A DNA stretch of 7,049 bases from an uncultured Erysipelotrichaceae bacterium. Its GTDB lineage: Bacteria > Bacillota_I > Bacilli_A > RFN20 > CAG-826. How positions within the stretch are numbered: position 1 is the stretch's first letter; each line of letters starts with the position of its first letter. The stretch is from NCBI GenBank assembly GCA_902782395.1, contig CACZNF010000052.1, forward strand, positions 1 to 7,049, in the 5' to 3' direction. The translations under genes and the position numbers were made by a program. The notes beneath the pieces were generated by a model. It was not told the DNA's origin, did not search any database, and was given only the letters and a program-made list of their open reading frames with translations. Shown here piece after piece: positions 1 to 6,908 of this stretch.

Positions 1-1309
1 CCATTTCGTTAATATCATCATGGCCATATGATTTAGTTAAATATAAACCAAGTTTAGCGCATGCTGGACCGATAATTTCAAAGATGATGGATGAGGCAAG
101 AATGACTGTCATCACTAAAGTGGCCTCTTCTTCCATGCCATTAGATATCAATGCTCTAGCGCCTAATGTTGCTAAAGCAATTGCCACACTCGCTTGAGGA
201 ATTAATCCTAAGCCTAAATAGTTTCTTGTATCTTTTGGTTCTCTTGTGGCTAATGCCCCTAGGAAAGAACCACCAAATTTACCAATAAAGCGGGCCACTA
301 AGAAGCCTAAAACAACGACGATTAGTGGCACTGCGGTTAACTCGCTAGATTTACCAAAGTTAGAGAAATCTAGGTTCATACCGCCTCTCACGAAGAAGAC
401 CAACATAATTGGTGGGATGAAATAATTAACTTGAGCAAAGATCTTTTCTTCGCCTTTGGACATATTGGTATAAACTAAACCAATAGCGACGCCTCCTAAT
501 AAAGGAGATTGACCGAATAAGGAACAAACACCACAGAAGAGCAATAATACCGCGATAACGATAATTAAACGGTTGTCCGTGGTTCTTTTTGATGAAATCA
601 AGAATCTTAAAGCAAAGCCAAAGGCCACACCGATGACTAAGCAGATTAACATTTTAGCAATTGGCCACGCCACTTCCGCGAATGATAAAGTCGCACCATC
701 GCTTAAACCAACACAGATAGATAAAGAAATTGTAAATAAAAGTAATGAAACGATACTATCAACAACAATGACTTGTAAAAGCGTGTTAACGTAATGACCT
801 TTAGACTTAGTTTGTTTAATGGTCATAATCGTACTTGTTGGTGCAGTTGCACTACTTAAAGCGGACAAAAGAAGCGAGAGGGGTACTGGTAAACGGAAGA
901 GGAAGGCACAAAGAACGAACACTAAAGCAAATGAGGCAATAGCTTCAATAATGGTAATAATCAGTACCTTACCAATACTTTTTTTAATCTCTTTAAATTT
1001 AAAGAATTCACCAGCGGTAAAAGCGATAAAGACTAAAGCAATATCACTAATGAAGTCTGTTCTACTAATAAATTCCTGAGGAATTAGATTTATGACACTT
1101 GGACCGATAAGAATACCAGTCACAATATAAGCGGTTGCGTTTGGAAGTCTTAATAATTTTGTGAGTCTTGTCATTAAAAAGCCACAGATTAAAATCACGC
1201 CTAACGCGATAATAATACTGCTCGCAGTTCTAACACCATCACCAGTAATATTTAGCGCATCAAGTAATTTTTCAATTAAGGATGGGTTAGCGTCGCTTAA
1301 AATTGGCAA
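1..1309 (-). CDS. CPA2-like monovalent cation:proton antiporter (partial, C-terminus beyond window)
   Basis: Integral membrane exchanger, probably Na+ or K+ against H+, for pH and ion homeostasis; the ion cannot be told from sequence. The visible 436 codons hold about 12 hydrophobic segments, the first at residues 28-46. CPA2-type marks are GILIGP (65-70), FTAGE (97-101), SATAPTST (153-160), an Asp in the ion-site helix (D184), R340 and K344 in RFIGK, and YLGLGLIPQASVAIALA (364-380). D184 is followed by Ser where relatives I recall have Asp-Asp. The last visible residues (GHDDINEM) are hydrophilic and follow the last membrane segment, so little is missing unless a C-terminal regulatory domain follows. 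I place the start at TTG 1309: it is one base after the cysS stop, has an AAAAAGGAG ribosome site 9 nt upstream, and keeps the first membrane segment whole. The next in-frame ATG (codon 46) would remove that segment. Probably co-transcribed with and translationally coupled to cysS. No KefB/C-type TrkA-N domain is visible. Confidence 0.85.
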   Translation of the reverse strand, partial: MPILSDANPSLIEKLLDALNITGDGVRTASSIIIALGVILICGFLMTRLTKLLRLPNATAYIVTGILIGPSVINLIPQEFISRTDFISDIALVFIAFTAGEFFKFKEIKKSIGKVLIITIIEAIASFALVFVLCAFLFRLPVPLSLLLSALSSATAPTSTIMTIKQTKSKGHYVNTLLQVIVVDSIVSLLLFTISLSICVGLSDGATLSFAEVAWPIAKMLICLVIGVAFGFALRFLISSKRTTDNRLIIVIAVLLLFCGVCSLFGQSPLLGGVAIGLVYTNMSKGEEKIFAQVNYFIPPIMLVFFVRGGMNLDFSNFGKSSELTAVPLIVVVLGFLVARFIGKFGGSFLGALATREPKDTRNYLGLGLIPQASVAIALATLGARALISNGMEEEATLVMTVILASSIIFEIIGPACAKLGLYLTKSYGHDDINEM

Positions 1310-1310
1310 T

Positions 1311-2648
1311 TTACATGACTCCTTTTTCTATTAAGATTTTTCGGATTTCGTCAGACTTGGCAAAATCTTTATTCTCTTTGCTCTCAAGATATTGTTTATA
1401 CAATTGGGAGATATCATTATCAAACTTTGTGAACTTAATGTCTAGTCCTAAAACGTAGAACATGTCTGTTAAGGTCTTAAATTGGTCATTTAAAACATTC
1501 AAATCAGCGTCCTTATTTCTAATTGCTTGATTGATATCTTTTAAAACGTTATAGAGTTCCGCTAATGCGTTAGCGGTATTTAAGTCATCGGCTAAAGCTT
1601 CGATGAACTTCGCGATATAAGCTGGTTTACCAGCATCTAAATCAACACCATTACTTTGTAATTTCAAAGCGGCTTGTTTATATGCCATTTGCATACGGGA
1701 AACGACTTGTTGGGCTTCTTTCACTGTTTCTTCAGTGAAATTCACAGCTTGACGGTAATGAGCGTTTAAAATGACTAAACGAGTGACCACACCACCGTAC
1801 TTAGCAATCATATCTTTAGCTAAGACGATATTGCCTAAAGATTTAGACATCTTTTCATTACCAAAGTTAATGAAGGCATTATGCATCCAGAAGTTAGCGA
1901 TCTTATGATGATGGGTCGCTTCTGTTTGTGCGATTTCGTTTTCATGGTGTGGGAATTTTAAATCATAACCACCACCGTGGATATCGATGAAATGTTGAGG
2001 GAAGATAGAATCGATCATAACGCAGCATTCAGTGTGCCAGCCTGGTCTACCTTTACCCCATGGAGAATCCCATCTAATACCTTCTTCAGTTTTCTTCCAT
2101 AAAGCGAAGTCTAATGGAGATTCCTTTTGGGAGTTTTCTTCAATACGCGCACCTACGCGTAAATCTTCTACATTTATGCCGCTTAAAGCGCCATAATCTT
2201 TAATGTTTTCCACTCTGAAGTAGACGTCTCCATCCACCACATAAGCGGCACCGATTTTTACAAGGTTATCGACATAAGCAATAATCTTGTCCATATATTC
2301 GGTAACTCTTGGAGTGATATTTGGTACTTGTGAACCAATACCTCTCACAGTCTTTTCAAATTCGGAGATATAGAAATCTGTTAATTCCTTTTCTGATTTA
2401 CCTTCTTGCTTCGCTGCTTTAATGATTTTGTCATCAACATCGGTATAGTTACTGACATAAGTGACATCATAGCCAACATAAGTTAAAAAGCGTCTTAAAG
2501 TATCAAACACCACGACTGGTCGCATATTACCAATGTGTGGATAGTTATAAACTGTCGGACCACAGACATACATACTGACCTTTTTATCTTGGACAGTTTT
2601 GAAGTCTTGTAGTGAATTAGAAAGGGAATTGTAAAATTTGATGTTCAT
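1311..2648 (-). CDS. cysS: Cysteinyl-tRNA synthetase (CysRS)
   Basis: Cytoplasmic class I aminoacyl-tRNA synthetase that charges tRNA-Cys with cysteine using ATP. The Rossmann catalytic domain has the HIGH-type signature HIGN at residues 38-41 and KMSKS at 266-270. The catalytic zinc site is complete: C29 (YVCG), C208 (WHTEC), H234 and E238 (HHENE), at almost the same numbering as the E. coli enzyme. A DALR-type helical anticodon domain covers about 300-400. The protein is 445 aa, against about 461-466 in E. coli and B. subtilis. It stops at EIRKILIEKGVM and lacks the short tail (EDTPxGxxW type) that normally ends CysRS; neither other frame downstream restores it. The ATG at 2648 has an AAAGGAG site 7 nt upstream. 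The gene sits 24 nt past a GC-rich hairpin that follows hydA, leaving no room for its own promoter in the gap, so it depends on readthrough or a promoter inside hydA. No T-box leader is present. The antiporter starts 1 nt after its stop. Confidence 0.97.
   Translation of the reverse strand: MNIKFYNSLSNSLQDFKTVQDKKVSMYVCGPTVYNYPHIGNMRPVVVFDTLRRFLTYVGYDVTYVSNYTDVDDKIIKAAKQEGKSEKELTDFYISEFEKTVRGIGSQVPNITPRVTEYMDKIIAYVDNLVKIGAAYVVDGDVYFRVENIKDYGALSGINVEDLRVGARIEENSQKESPLDFALWKKTEEGIRWDSPWGKGRPGWHTECCVMIDSIFPQHFIDIHGGGYDLKFPHHENEIAQTEATHHHKIANFWMHNAFINFGNEKMSKSLGNIVLAKDMIAKYGGVVTRLVILNAHYRQAVNFTEETVKEAQQVVSRMQMAYKQAALKLQSNGVDLDAGKPAYIAKFIEALADDLNTANALAELYNVLKDINQAIRNKDADLNVLNDQFKTLTDMFYVLGLDIKFTKFDNDISQLYKQYLESKENKDFAKSDEIRKILIEKGVM
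1319..1327 (-). promoter_or_regulatory. Ribosome binding site that sets the TTG start of the antiporter
   Basis: The minus strand reads AAAAAGGAG inside the last codons of cysS, 9 nt before TTG 1309. The only nearby ATG (1316-1314) is immediately followed by the cysS stop TAA and opens no frame, so this site supports the non-ATG start for the antiporter. Confidence 0.7.
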
Positions 2649-2651
2649 AAT

Positions 2652-2670
2652 TTGTCTCCTTTAAAGACAA
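2652..2670 (-). promoter_or_regulatory. Possible hairpin over the cysS ribosome binding site
   Basis: In the mRNA sense, arms TTGTCT and AGACAA (6 bp) enclose a 7-nt loop TTAAAGG. The cysS Shine-Dalgarno AAAGGAG lies across the loop and the start of the 3' arm. It could modestly limit ribosome access, but the stem is short and A/U-rich, so it may be chance. Confidence 0.3.
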
Positions 2671-2673
2671 TAA

Positions 2674-2697
2674 GGGGGCGGAATTAAACCCGCCCCC
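2674..2697 (-). terminator. Hairpin after hydA, probable weak intrinsic terminator
   Basis: Perfect 8-bp stem GGGGGCGG/CCGCCCCC with an 8-nt loop, beginning 11 nt after the hydA stop. On the transcribed strand it is followed by TTATTGTCTTT, a poor and interrupted U-tract. It is therefore either a leaky terminator letting some transcription reach cysS, or a stabiliser of the hyd mRNA 3' end. The plus-strand side is followed by AAATAATTT and looks no better as a terminator in that direction. Confidence 0.65.
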
Positions 2698-2708
2698 AAA
2701 TAATTTAA

Positions 2709-4475
2709 TTATTTCTTTTCTGGAAATCTCACTCTATTTGCATCGTAGGATGTGTGGAGTAATTCTTCGGCGAGTTCGCTGCCTGGTTTGCCTAAGAAAT
2801 CCTTATAGAGTTTTTGGATATCTGTGTTGTTGTGAGATTGACGAATGACTAAGCGTTCATCTTCACTGTACAACACGCTGGCACGTTTGGCGCGATATGT
2901 TTCAAGGATGTCATCATCTTCGTTTGGTAAGAAGATTGGTTTAACGAATGGTTGACCACCACCGTTGATACATCCACCTGGACAACACATGACTTCGATG
3001 AAAGCGTAAGGAGATGTACCATCTTTGATTTGGTCTAATAACTTCTTAGCATTAGCCATACCAGAGGTGACGGCAACTTTAACTTCAGTACCGTTGATGT
3101 TTAAAGCGGCTTCTTTAACGCCTTCTAAACCACGGACTTGGGTGAAGTTGATTTCTTGATATTCCTTACCTGTTAACCAGAAGTAAGCTGTTCTTAAAGC
3201 GGCTTCCATAACACCACCGGTGACACCGAAGATGACACCAGCACCACTATATTCGCCTAATAAGTCATTGTCGAATTCTTCATCTGGTAACTTGTTCCAG
3301 ACAATACCAGCACGTTTGATCATCTTTGCTAATTCACGAGTTGTGATAACAGCATCGACATCGTTTGGCATTTCTTTTCTGGCTCTTTCATATTTCTTTG
3401 CGGTACATGGCATGACGCTAACGACGAAGATATCTTCAGCGTTTAATTCATGTTGTTTAGCAAAGTAGGATTTGATGATTGCACCCATCATCATGTGTGG
3501 GGACTTACATGTAGAAACATTTGGGATGACTTCTGGATAGAAGTATTCCATGTAGTTAATCCAACCTGGGGAACAGGATGTGATTTGTGGAAGTGGCGCA
3601 GTCTTCTTAGTAATTCTTTCTAAGAGTTCGTGAGCTTCTTCCATAATTGTTAAGTCAGCGGCAAAGTTGGTGTCGAAGACACGATAGAAGCCTAATCTAC
3701 GTAAGGCAGCGACCATTTTGCCTGTGCCTGTTGTACCGATTGGTTCACCGAATTCTTCAGCAATAGCGGCTCTCACAGCTGGAGCTGTTTGAACGATAAC
3801 TTTCTTACCTGCTTTGAAAGCAGCGTCGACTTTAGCGATTTCTTCGTTTTCGTATAACGCACCTGTTGGACAGACGTTCACGCATTGGCCACATTGTAAG
3901 CATGGGCTTTCAGCGAAGCTTCTGTTTTGAGCTGGAGCAACGATAGCGTTGAAACCACGGTTTTCAAAACCGAGAATGGAAATGCCATGGGCTTCTTTAC
4001 ATCTTTCGATACAGCGGCCACATAAGATACATTTCGCAGTATTTCTAATAATACCAGGAGCAACTTCATCAACTGTCGCTGGTGTTTGTTGACCCATGTA
4101 TTTCATATCACGAGCACCGACGATGTTCGCGACTTCTAATAATTCACACTTGCCTTGTTTTGGGCATTGTAAACAGTTCTTTTGGTGGTTGGAAAGGATT
4201 AATTCCACGGAGGCACGTCTGGCTTCGACGGCTTTTTGGGAATTGGTAATGATTTCCATACCTTCGTTAACTGGATAGACGCAAGAGGCAACTAAGCCAC
4301 GAGCGCCGACGACTTCAACTAAGCAAACACGGCAGGAGGCTAAAGAGCATTTGCCATGGTTGAAGGCACAGAGGGAAGGAACGACGTAACCACATTTTCT
4401 TGCAGCTTCTAAAACTGTAAGACCGGATTCAACTTGGTAAGGTTGACCATTAATTTTGATATTAACTAATGCCAT
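2709..4475 (-). CDS. hydA: [FeFe] hydrogenase catalytic subunit HydA (NAD-linked/bifurcating type)
   Basis: Catalytic subunit that makes or splits H2 at the H-cluster and exchanges electrons with HydB and ferredoxin; cytoplasmic, with no signal peptide. Modules in order: N-terminal [2Fe-2S] ferredoxin domain (C36, C48, C51, C65); His-Cys [4Fe-4S] site (H97, C101, C104, C110); two [4Fe-4S] sites (C149/152/155/159 and C192/195/198/202); H-cluster domain with L1 TSCSPGW (299-305), L2 MPCTAKK (355-361) and L3 EVMCCPGGC (494-502); small-subunit-like tail with RQSHNN, LYKDFLGKP and HTSY. At 588 aa it matches the M3-type catalytic subunits of NADH-dependent complexes and lacks the extra C-terminal [2Fe-2S] domain of Thermotoga HydA. 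The one deviation from the textbook motif is Ser302 where TSCCP enzymes have a second Cys. The start ATG has AGGAGG 8 nt upstream, and that ribosome site overlaps the hydB stop codon, so the two are translationally coupled. The maturation genes hydE, hydF and hydG are not in the window. Confidence 0.95.
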   Translation of the reverse strand: MALVNIKINGQPYQVESGLTVLEAARKCGYVVPSLCAFNHGKCSLASCRVCLVEVVGARGLVASCVYPVNEGMEIITNSQKAVEARRASVELILSNHQKNCLQCPKQGKCELLEVANIVGARDMKYMGQQTPATVDEVAPGIIRNTAKCILCGRCIERCKEAHGISILGFENRGFNAIVAPAQNRSFAESPCLQCGQCVNVCPTGALYENEEIAKVDAAFKAGKKVIVQTAPAVRAAIAEEFGEPIGTTGTGKMVAALRRLGFYRVFDTNFAADLTIMEEAHELLERITKKTAPLPQITSCSPGWINYMEYFYPEVIPNVSTCKSPHMMMGAIIKSYFAKQHELNAEDIFVVSVMPCTAKKYERARKEMPNDVDAVITTRELAKMIKRAGIVWNKLPDEEFDNDLLGEYSGAGVIFGVTGGVMEAALRTAYFWLTGKEYQEINFTQVRGLEGVKEAALNINGTEVKVAVTSGMANAKKLLDQIKDGTSPYAFIEVMCCPGGCINGGGQPFVKPIFLPNEDDDILETYRAKRASVLYSEDERLVIRQSHNNTDIQKLYKDFLGKPGSELAEELLHTSYDANRVRFPEKK

Positions 4476-4487
4476 GGTTATTTCCTC

Positions 4488-5219
4488 CTATCTCTTGGTG
4501 ATTGCACCAATACGGCAACCACTTAAACATGAACCACACTTGACACATTTCTTTGGATCAATGACGTGGGCAAATTTACCTGGGTTAACATTACCATTTG
4601 GTAAGTGAGCAGGTTCTGTACCAGGAGCGATAGCGCCAACTGGGCAGTTTCTCATACAGAGACCACAACCGATACATTTGTTTGGAAGAATGAAGTATTC
4701 CATCATGTTCTTACAAACGTGAGCTGGACACTTGTGATCAACAACGTGAGCTTCGTATTCTTCTGGGAAAGCTTTAATTGTGGAGAGAATTGGGTTTGTG
4801 GCGGTTTGACCTAACGCACATAAGGAGTTATTTCTAATAACGTTACTTAATTCCTTAAGGTCTTCTAAGTCTTTTGGTTCACCTTTACCATCACAAATCT
4901 TGGTTAAGATGTCTAAACATCTCTTTGTACCGATACGACATGGAGAACATTTACCACATGATTCGTCGCAGATAAATGTCATATAGAATTTAGCGACGTC
5001 GACCATACAGTTGTCTTCGTCCATGACGATGGCACCACCGGAACCCATCATACTACCAGCAGCGACTAAGCTACCGAAGTCGATTGGTGTATCTAAGTCT
5101 TTTTCGGTTAAGCAACCACCGGAAGGACCACCAGTTTGAATGGCTTTGAATTTCTTTCCGCCTGGGATACCACCACCGATATCATAGGACCTTTGTACCT
5201 TTGGTGTCATCTGTACCAA
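4488..5219 (-). CDS. hydB: HydB C-terminal fragment (SLBB remainder, N3-type and two [4Fe-4S] sites)
   Basis: Second half of the NuoF-like hydrogenase subunit. Homology begins at residue 12 ([20 protein letters not shown]). Next comes the N3-type [4Fe-4S] site near the flavin, [12 protein letters not shown] with C88, C91, C94 and C134. A CPxxxxC segment follows (C164, C169), then two ferredoxin-type [4Fe-4S] sites (C182/185/188/192 and C225/228/231/235) that would pass electrons toward HydA. These clusters mark a hydrogenase or formate dehydrogenase NuoF-like subunit rather than complex I NuoF, which lacks the ferredoxin tail. The formal start is TTG 5219 (or ATG 5210), inside the 5' half in another frame and without a Shine-Dalgarno, so residues 1-11 are frame-shifted sequence and independent translation is doubtful. 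It ends in TAG 4490-4488, overlapped by the hydA ribosome site. If the break is an artefact, this is simply the end of one protein of about 625-630 aa. Confidence 0.85.
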   Translation of the reverse strand: MVQMTPKVQRSYDIGGGIPGGKKFKAIQTGGPSGGCLTEKDLDTPIDFGSLVAAGSMMGSGGAIVMDEDNCMVDVAKFYMTFICDESCGKCSPCRIGTKRCLDILTKICDGKGEPKDLEDLKELSNVIRNNSLCALGQTATNPILSTIKAFPEEYEAHVVDHKCPAHVCKNMMEYFILPNKCIGCGLCMRNCPVGAIAPGTEPAHLPNGNVNPGKFAHVIDPKKCVKCGSCLSGCRIGAITKR

Positions 5220-6321
5220 TAGCGGCGAATTTTTCCCAACCTTCTCTTAAGATGTAAGGAACACAGGCTAAGGTTTCGACGTTGTTAACGACGGATGGGC
5301 AACCCCATAAACCTTTAACTGCTGGGAATGGAGGACGAGGACGTGGCATACCACGTTTACCTTCGATAGAGTTGATTAAGGCTGTTTCTTCACCACAGAC
5401 GAAGGCACCAGCACCTAATCTAATATGACAACGGAATGAGAAGTCTGTACCTAAGATGTGATCACCTAAGATACCAATTTCTTCTAATTCTTTAATAGCT
5501 TTCGCTAAACGTTTAACAGCGATTGGGTATTCCGCACGGACATAGAAGTAACCGTTTTGAGCGCCGATAGCGTAACCAGCGATCATCATACCTTCAATAA
5601 CTGCACATGGGTTACCTTCAATAATGGAACGGTCCATGAAGGCACCTGGGTCACCTTCGTCACCATTACAGATCATGTATTTTGGACCATCTGTTTTTGG
5701 AACGAATGACCATTTACGGCCAGTTGGGAAGCCTGCACCACCACGACCACGTAAGCCGGATTTTAAGACTTCGTCAATGACTTCTTCACGGGACATATGT
5801 AAGGCTCTATTTAAACCTTGGAATGCACCGTTACCAATGGCTTCATCAACATCTTCTGGGTTGATTTCACCATTACCGTGTAAAGCGATATCTCTTCTTT
5901 GTAATTTGTAGAAGTTGATTTCGTGTTGTTTTTGAACGTGTTCTTTTGTTTGTGGATCAACGAAGAGTAAACGGGTGACGACTTCGTTGTTCTTAATGTC
6001 TTTTTCGAATAATTCTTCAACGTCGCTTGGTTTAACTTTAACGTAGAGAGTTTCTTCTGGGAAAACTTTCACGAAAGGACCTTGGGAACAGAAGCCGAAG
6101 CAACCGACGATGTTGGCGGTAACTTTATCTTCTAAACCGTTAGCTTTAATTAATTCGTTGAACTTATCGATAATTTCTTGTGAATTTGCGGATAAGCAGC
6201 CTGTACCACCACAGACGACGATGGCCTTATGGCCTGGTTCACAGTGGAACTTCTTTTGTAAGCAAGCACCACATTTTTCAAATCTCGCTTGGAGTTCTTT
6301 TTCAGTTTTGATTTGTTCCAT
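5182..6321 (-). CDS. hydB: HydB N-terminal fragment (thioredoxin-like [2Fe-2S] plus NAD/FMN domain)
   Basis: First half of the flavin subunit that exchanges electrons with NAD(H) and splits them in bifurcating HydABC. A thioredoxin-like [2Fe-2S] domain has ligands C37 and C42 (CGGTGC) and C74 and C78 (GCFGFC). The NuoF-type domain shows the glycine-rich [16 protein letters not shown] (189-204), [13 protein letters not shown] (219-231), [14 protein letters not shown] (303-316) and VNNVETL (345-351), covering FMN and NAD binding. The frame ends at TGA just after GTKVL (375-379), before the SLBB and N3-cluster parts that a working NuoF fold needs, so this piece alone should not function. The N-terminus has three extra cysteines (C17, C20, C27) ahead of the domain. 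The start ATG is 2 nt past the hydC stop, with AGGAGG 10 nt upstream inside the end of hydC, indicating coupled translation. Confidence 0.9.
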   Translation of the reverse strand: MEQIKTEKELQARFEKCGACLQKKFHCEPGHKAIVVCGGTGCLSANSQEIIDKFNELIKANGLEDKVTANIVGCFGFCSQGPFVKVFPEETLYVKVKPSDVEELFEKDIKNNEVVTRLLFVDPQTKEHVQKQHEINFYKLQRRDIALHGNGEINPEDVDEAIGNGAFQGLNRALHMSREEVIDEVLKSGLRGRGGAGFPTGRKWSFVPKTDGPKYMICNGDEGDPGAFMDRSIIEGNPCAVIEGMMIAGYAIGAQNGYFYVRAEYPIAVKRLAKAIKELEEIGILGDHILGTDFSFRCHIRLGAGAFVCGEETALINSIEGKRGMPRPRPPFPAVKGLWGCPSVVNNVETLACVPYILREGWEKFAAIGTDDTKGTKVL

Positions 6322-6323
6322 AC

Positions 6324-6809
6324 TTAGTTAGCCTCCTTTGCGCGATATTCTTCGATAATGTTTTTAACGTTATCCACTTTAACTTGTGGGTAAACTTTAC
6401 CATTGATGCTCACTGCTGGAGCAACAGCACATGCACCGATACAACGGAGCAAGTCTAATGTGAATAAACCGTCTGGTGTTGTTTCACCTGGTTTAATACC
6501 TAATAATTCGCCAAATTTGTCACATACCAATTGACTGCCTTTGACGTAGCAAGCAGTACCTAAACAGACACCAATGACATATTTGCCCTTTGGGACCATT
6601 GAGAAGAACGAATAGAAAGTCACAACACCATAGATGTCACTGACTGGTACACCAGTTAATTCAGAGACAAGTTCTTGGACTTCGAGAGGAATATAGCCGT
6701 ATTCCTTTTGAATGTCTTCAAGAATCATCATGGTTGGAGTTGGCTCATCTTTATAGCGTTCCACTATTTCGGTAATTTGTTTTACAGCTTGTGGTTGTAA
6801 TTTTGCCAT
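6324..6809 (-). CDS. hydC: NuoE-like [2Fe-2S] subunit HydC
   Basis: Small electron-transfer subunit of NAD-linked [FeFe] hydrogenases, homologous to the 24-kDa NuoE subunit of complex I; it sits beside the HydB flavin. An N-terminal helical bundle (about 1-70) carries the typical GVPVSDIYGVVTFYSFF segment, and a thioredoxin-like domain follows with the four cluster ligands C82 and C87 (VCLGTAC) and C123 and C127 (CIGAC). The length of 161 aa is normal. Fusion and partner genes rule out complex I: no nuo membrane subunits are nearby, and a [FeFe] hydrogenase lies downstream. It is the first gene of the operon. ATG 6809 has AGGAGG 5 nt upstream, and a strong promoter lies just ahead. Ends in TAA two bases before the hydB start. 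Function is well supported; whether the complex bifurcates or simply uses NADH cannot be settled by sequence alone. Confidence 0.95.
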   Translation of the reverse strand: MAKLQPQAVKQITEIVERYKDEPTPTMMILEDIQKEYGYIPLEVQELVSELTGVPVSDIYGVVTFYSFFSMVPKGKYVIGVCLGTACYVKGSQLVCDKFGELLGIKPGETTPDGLFTLDLLRCIGACAVAPAVSINGKVYPQVKVDNVKNIIEEYRAKEAN

Positions 6810-6824
6810 AATAGCCTCCTAATG

Positions 6825-6839
6825 ATTACATAAAGTAAT
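6825..6839 (-). repeat. Small inverted repeat in the hydC leader
   Basis: Arms ATTAC and GTAAT with a 5-nt centre TTTAT, lying 4 nt upstream of the hydC AGGAGG site and downstream of the predicted transcription start. It could be an operator half-pair or a short leader hairpin. With five-base arms in A/T-rich DNA, chance is a real alternative. Confidence 0.25.
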
Positions 6840-6850
6840 TCAGCGTTTAT

Positions 6851-6879
6851 ATTTTACGCATACGAGCGCACCTTATCAA
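6851..6879 (-). promoter_or_regulatory. Sigma-A/sigma-70 type promoter of the hydCBA operon
   Basis: The minus strand has a -35 box TTGATA (6879-6874), an exact 17-nt spacer, and a -10 box TAAAAT (6856-6851), each one base from consensus. A start near 6844 would give a leader of about 35 nt before hydC. An A/T-rich stretch (TTTTTTT, about 6888-6882) just upstream could act as an UP element. This is the only good promoter seen between the upstream gene and hydC, so the three hyd genes probably form one transcript. I saw no convincing Rex-type operator over it. Confidence 0.75.
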
Positions 6880-6908
6880 TAGAAAAAAATTGAATAAACC
6901 GCAAAATA

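Larger units (their letters stand above)
4488..6321 (-). pseudogene. hydB: hydB locus as a whole, interrupted by a frame-shifting internal deletion
   Basis: One NuoF-like gene in two frames. The 5' frame ends at TGA 5184-5182, directly after KGTKVL; the 3' frame resumes homology at YDIGGG from 5186. Only one base (5187) separates the Val codon from the Tyr codon, whereas HndC/HydB relatives as I recall them carry about 25 residues there, the first strand of the SLBB domain. That implies a net loss near 74 nt. No ribosome site precedes the 3' frame, all other motifs are intact, and the downstream hydA is undamaged. I infer either a recent inactivating deletion or an assembly error. The two halves are described separately. 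Confidence 0.8.

Noticed and set aside
573..1079. Two plus-strand open frames (573-794 and 819-1079)
   Set aside because: They lie opposite the antiporter gene, whose minus-strand translation has coherent membrane segments and family motifs; the plus-strand frames show no domain and no ribosome site. They are antisense shadows, as are the plus-strand frames at 3220, 4096, 4605, 5624 and 6110.
2649..2708. T-box riboswitch in front of cysS
   Set aside because: The gap between hydA and cysS is only about 60 nt and has no T-box core sequence or specifier-loop architecture; a T-box leader needs roughly 200 nt.
3878..4072. Minus-strand open frame overlapping hydA in another frame
   Set aside because: It lies wholly inside the ferredoxin-domain part of hydA, has no own ribosome site, and its translation resembles nothing.
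5182..5220. Programmed frameshifting, stop-codon readthrough or selenocysteine at the hydB TGA
   Set aside because: CTA-TGA superficially recalls the prfB +1 shift site, but a shift would still leave out about 25 conserved residues. Reading through TGA as Trp or Sec in the same frame gives sequence unlike the family (YRWWYPRR) and soon another stop.
4488..6809. Complex I genes nuoE/nuoF
   Set aside because: The NuoE- and NuoF-like proteins are followed by a [FeFe] hydrogenase, HydB carries an N-terminal thioredoxin-like [2Fe-2S] domain and two C-terminal ferredoxin sites absent from NuoF, and no other nuo subunits are seen.
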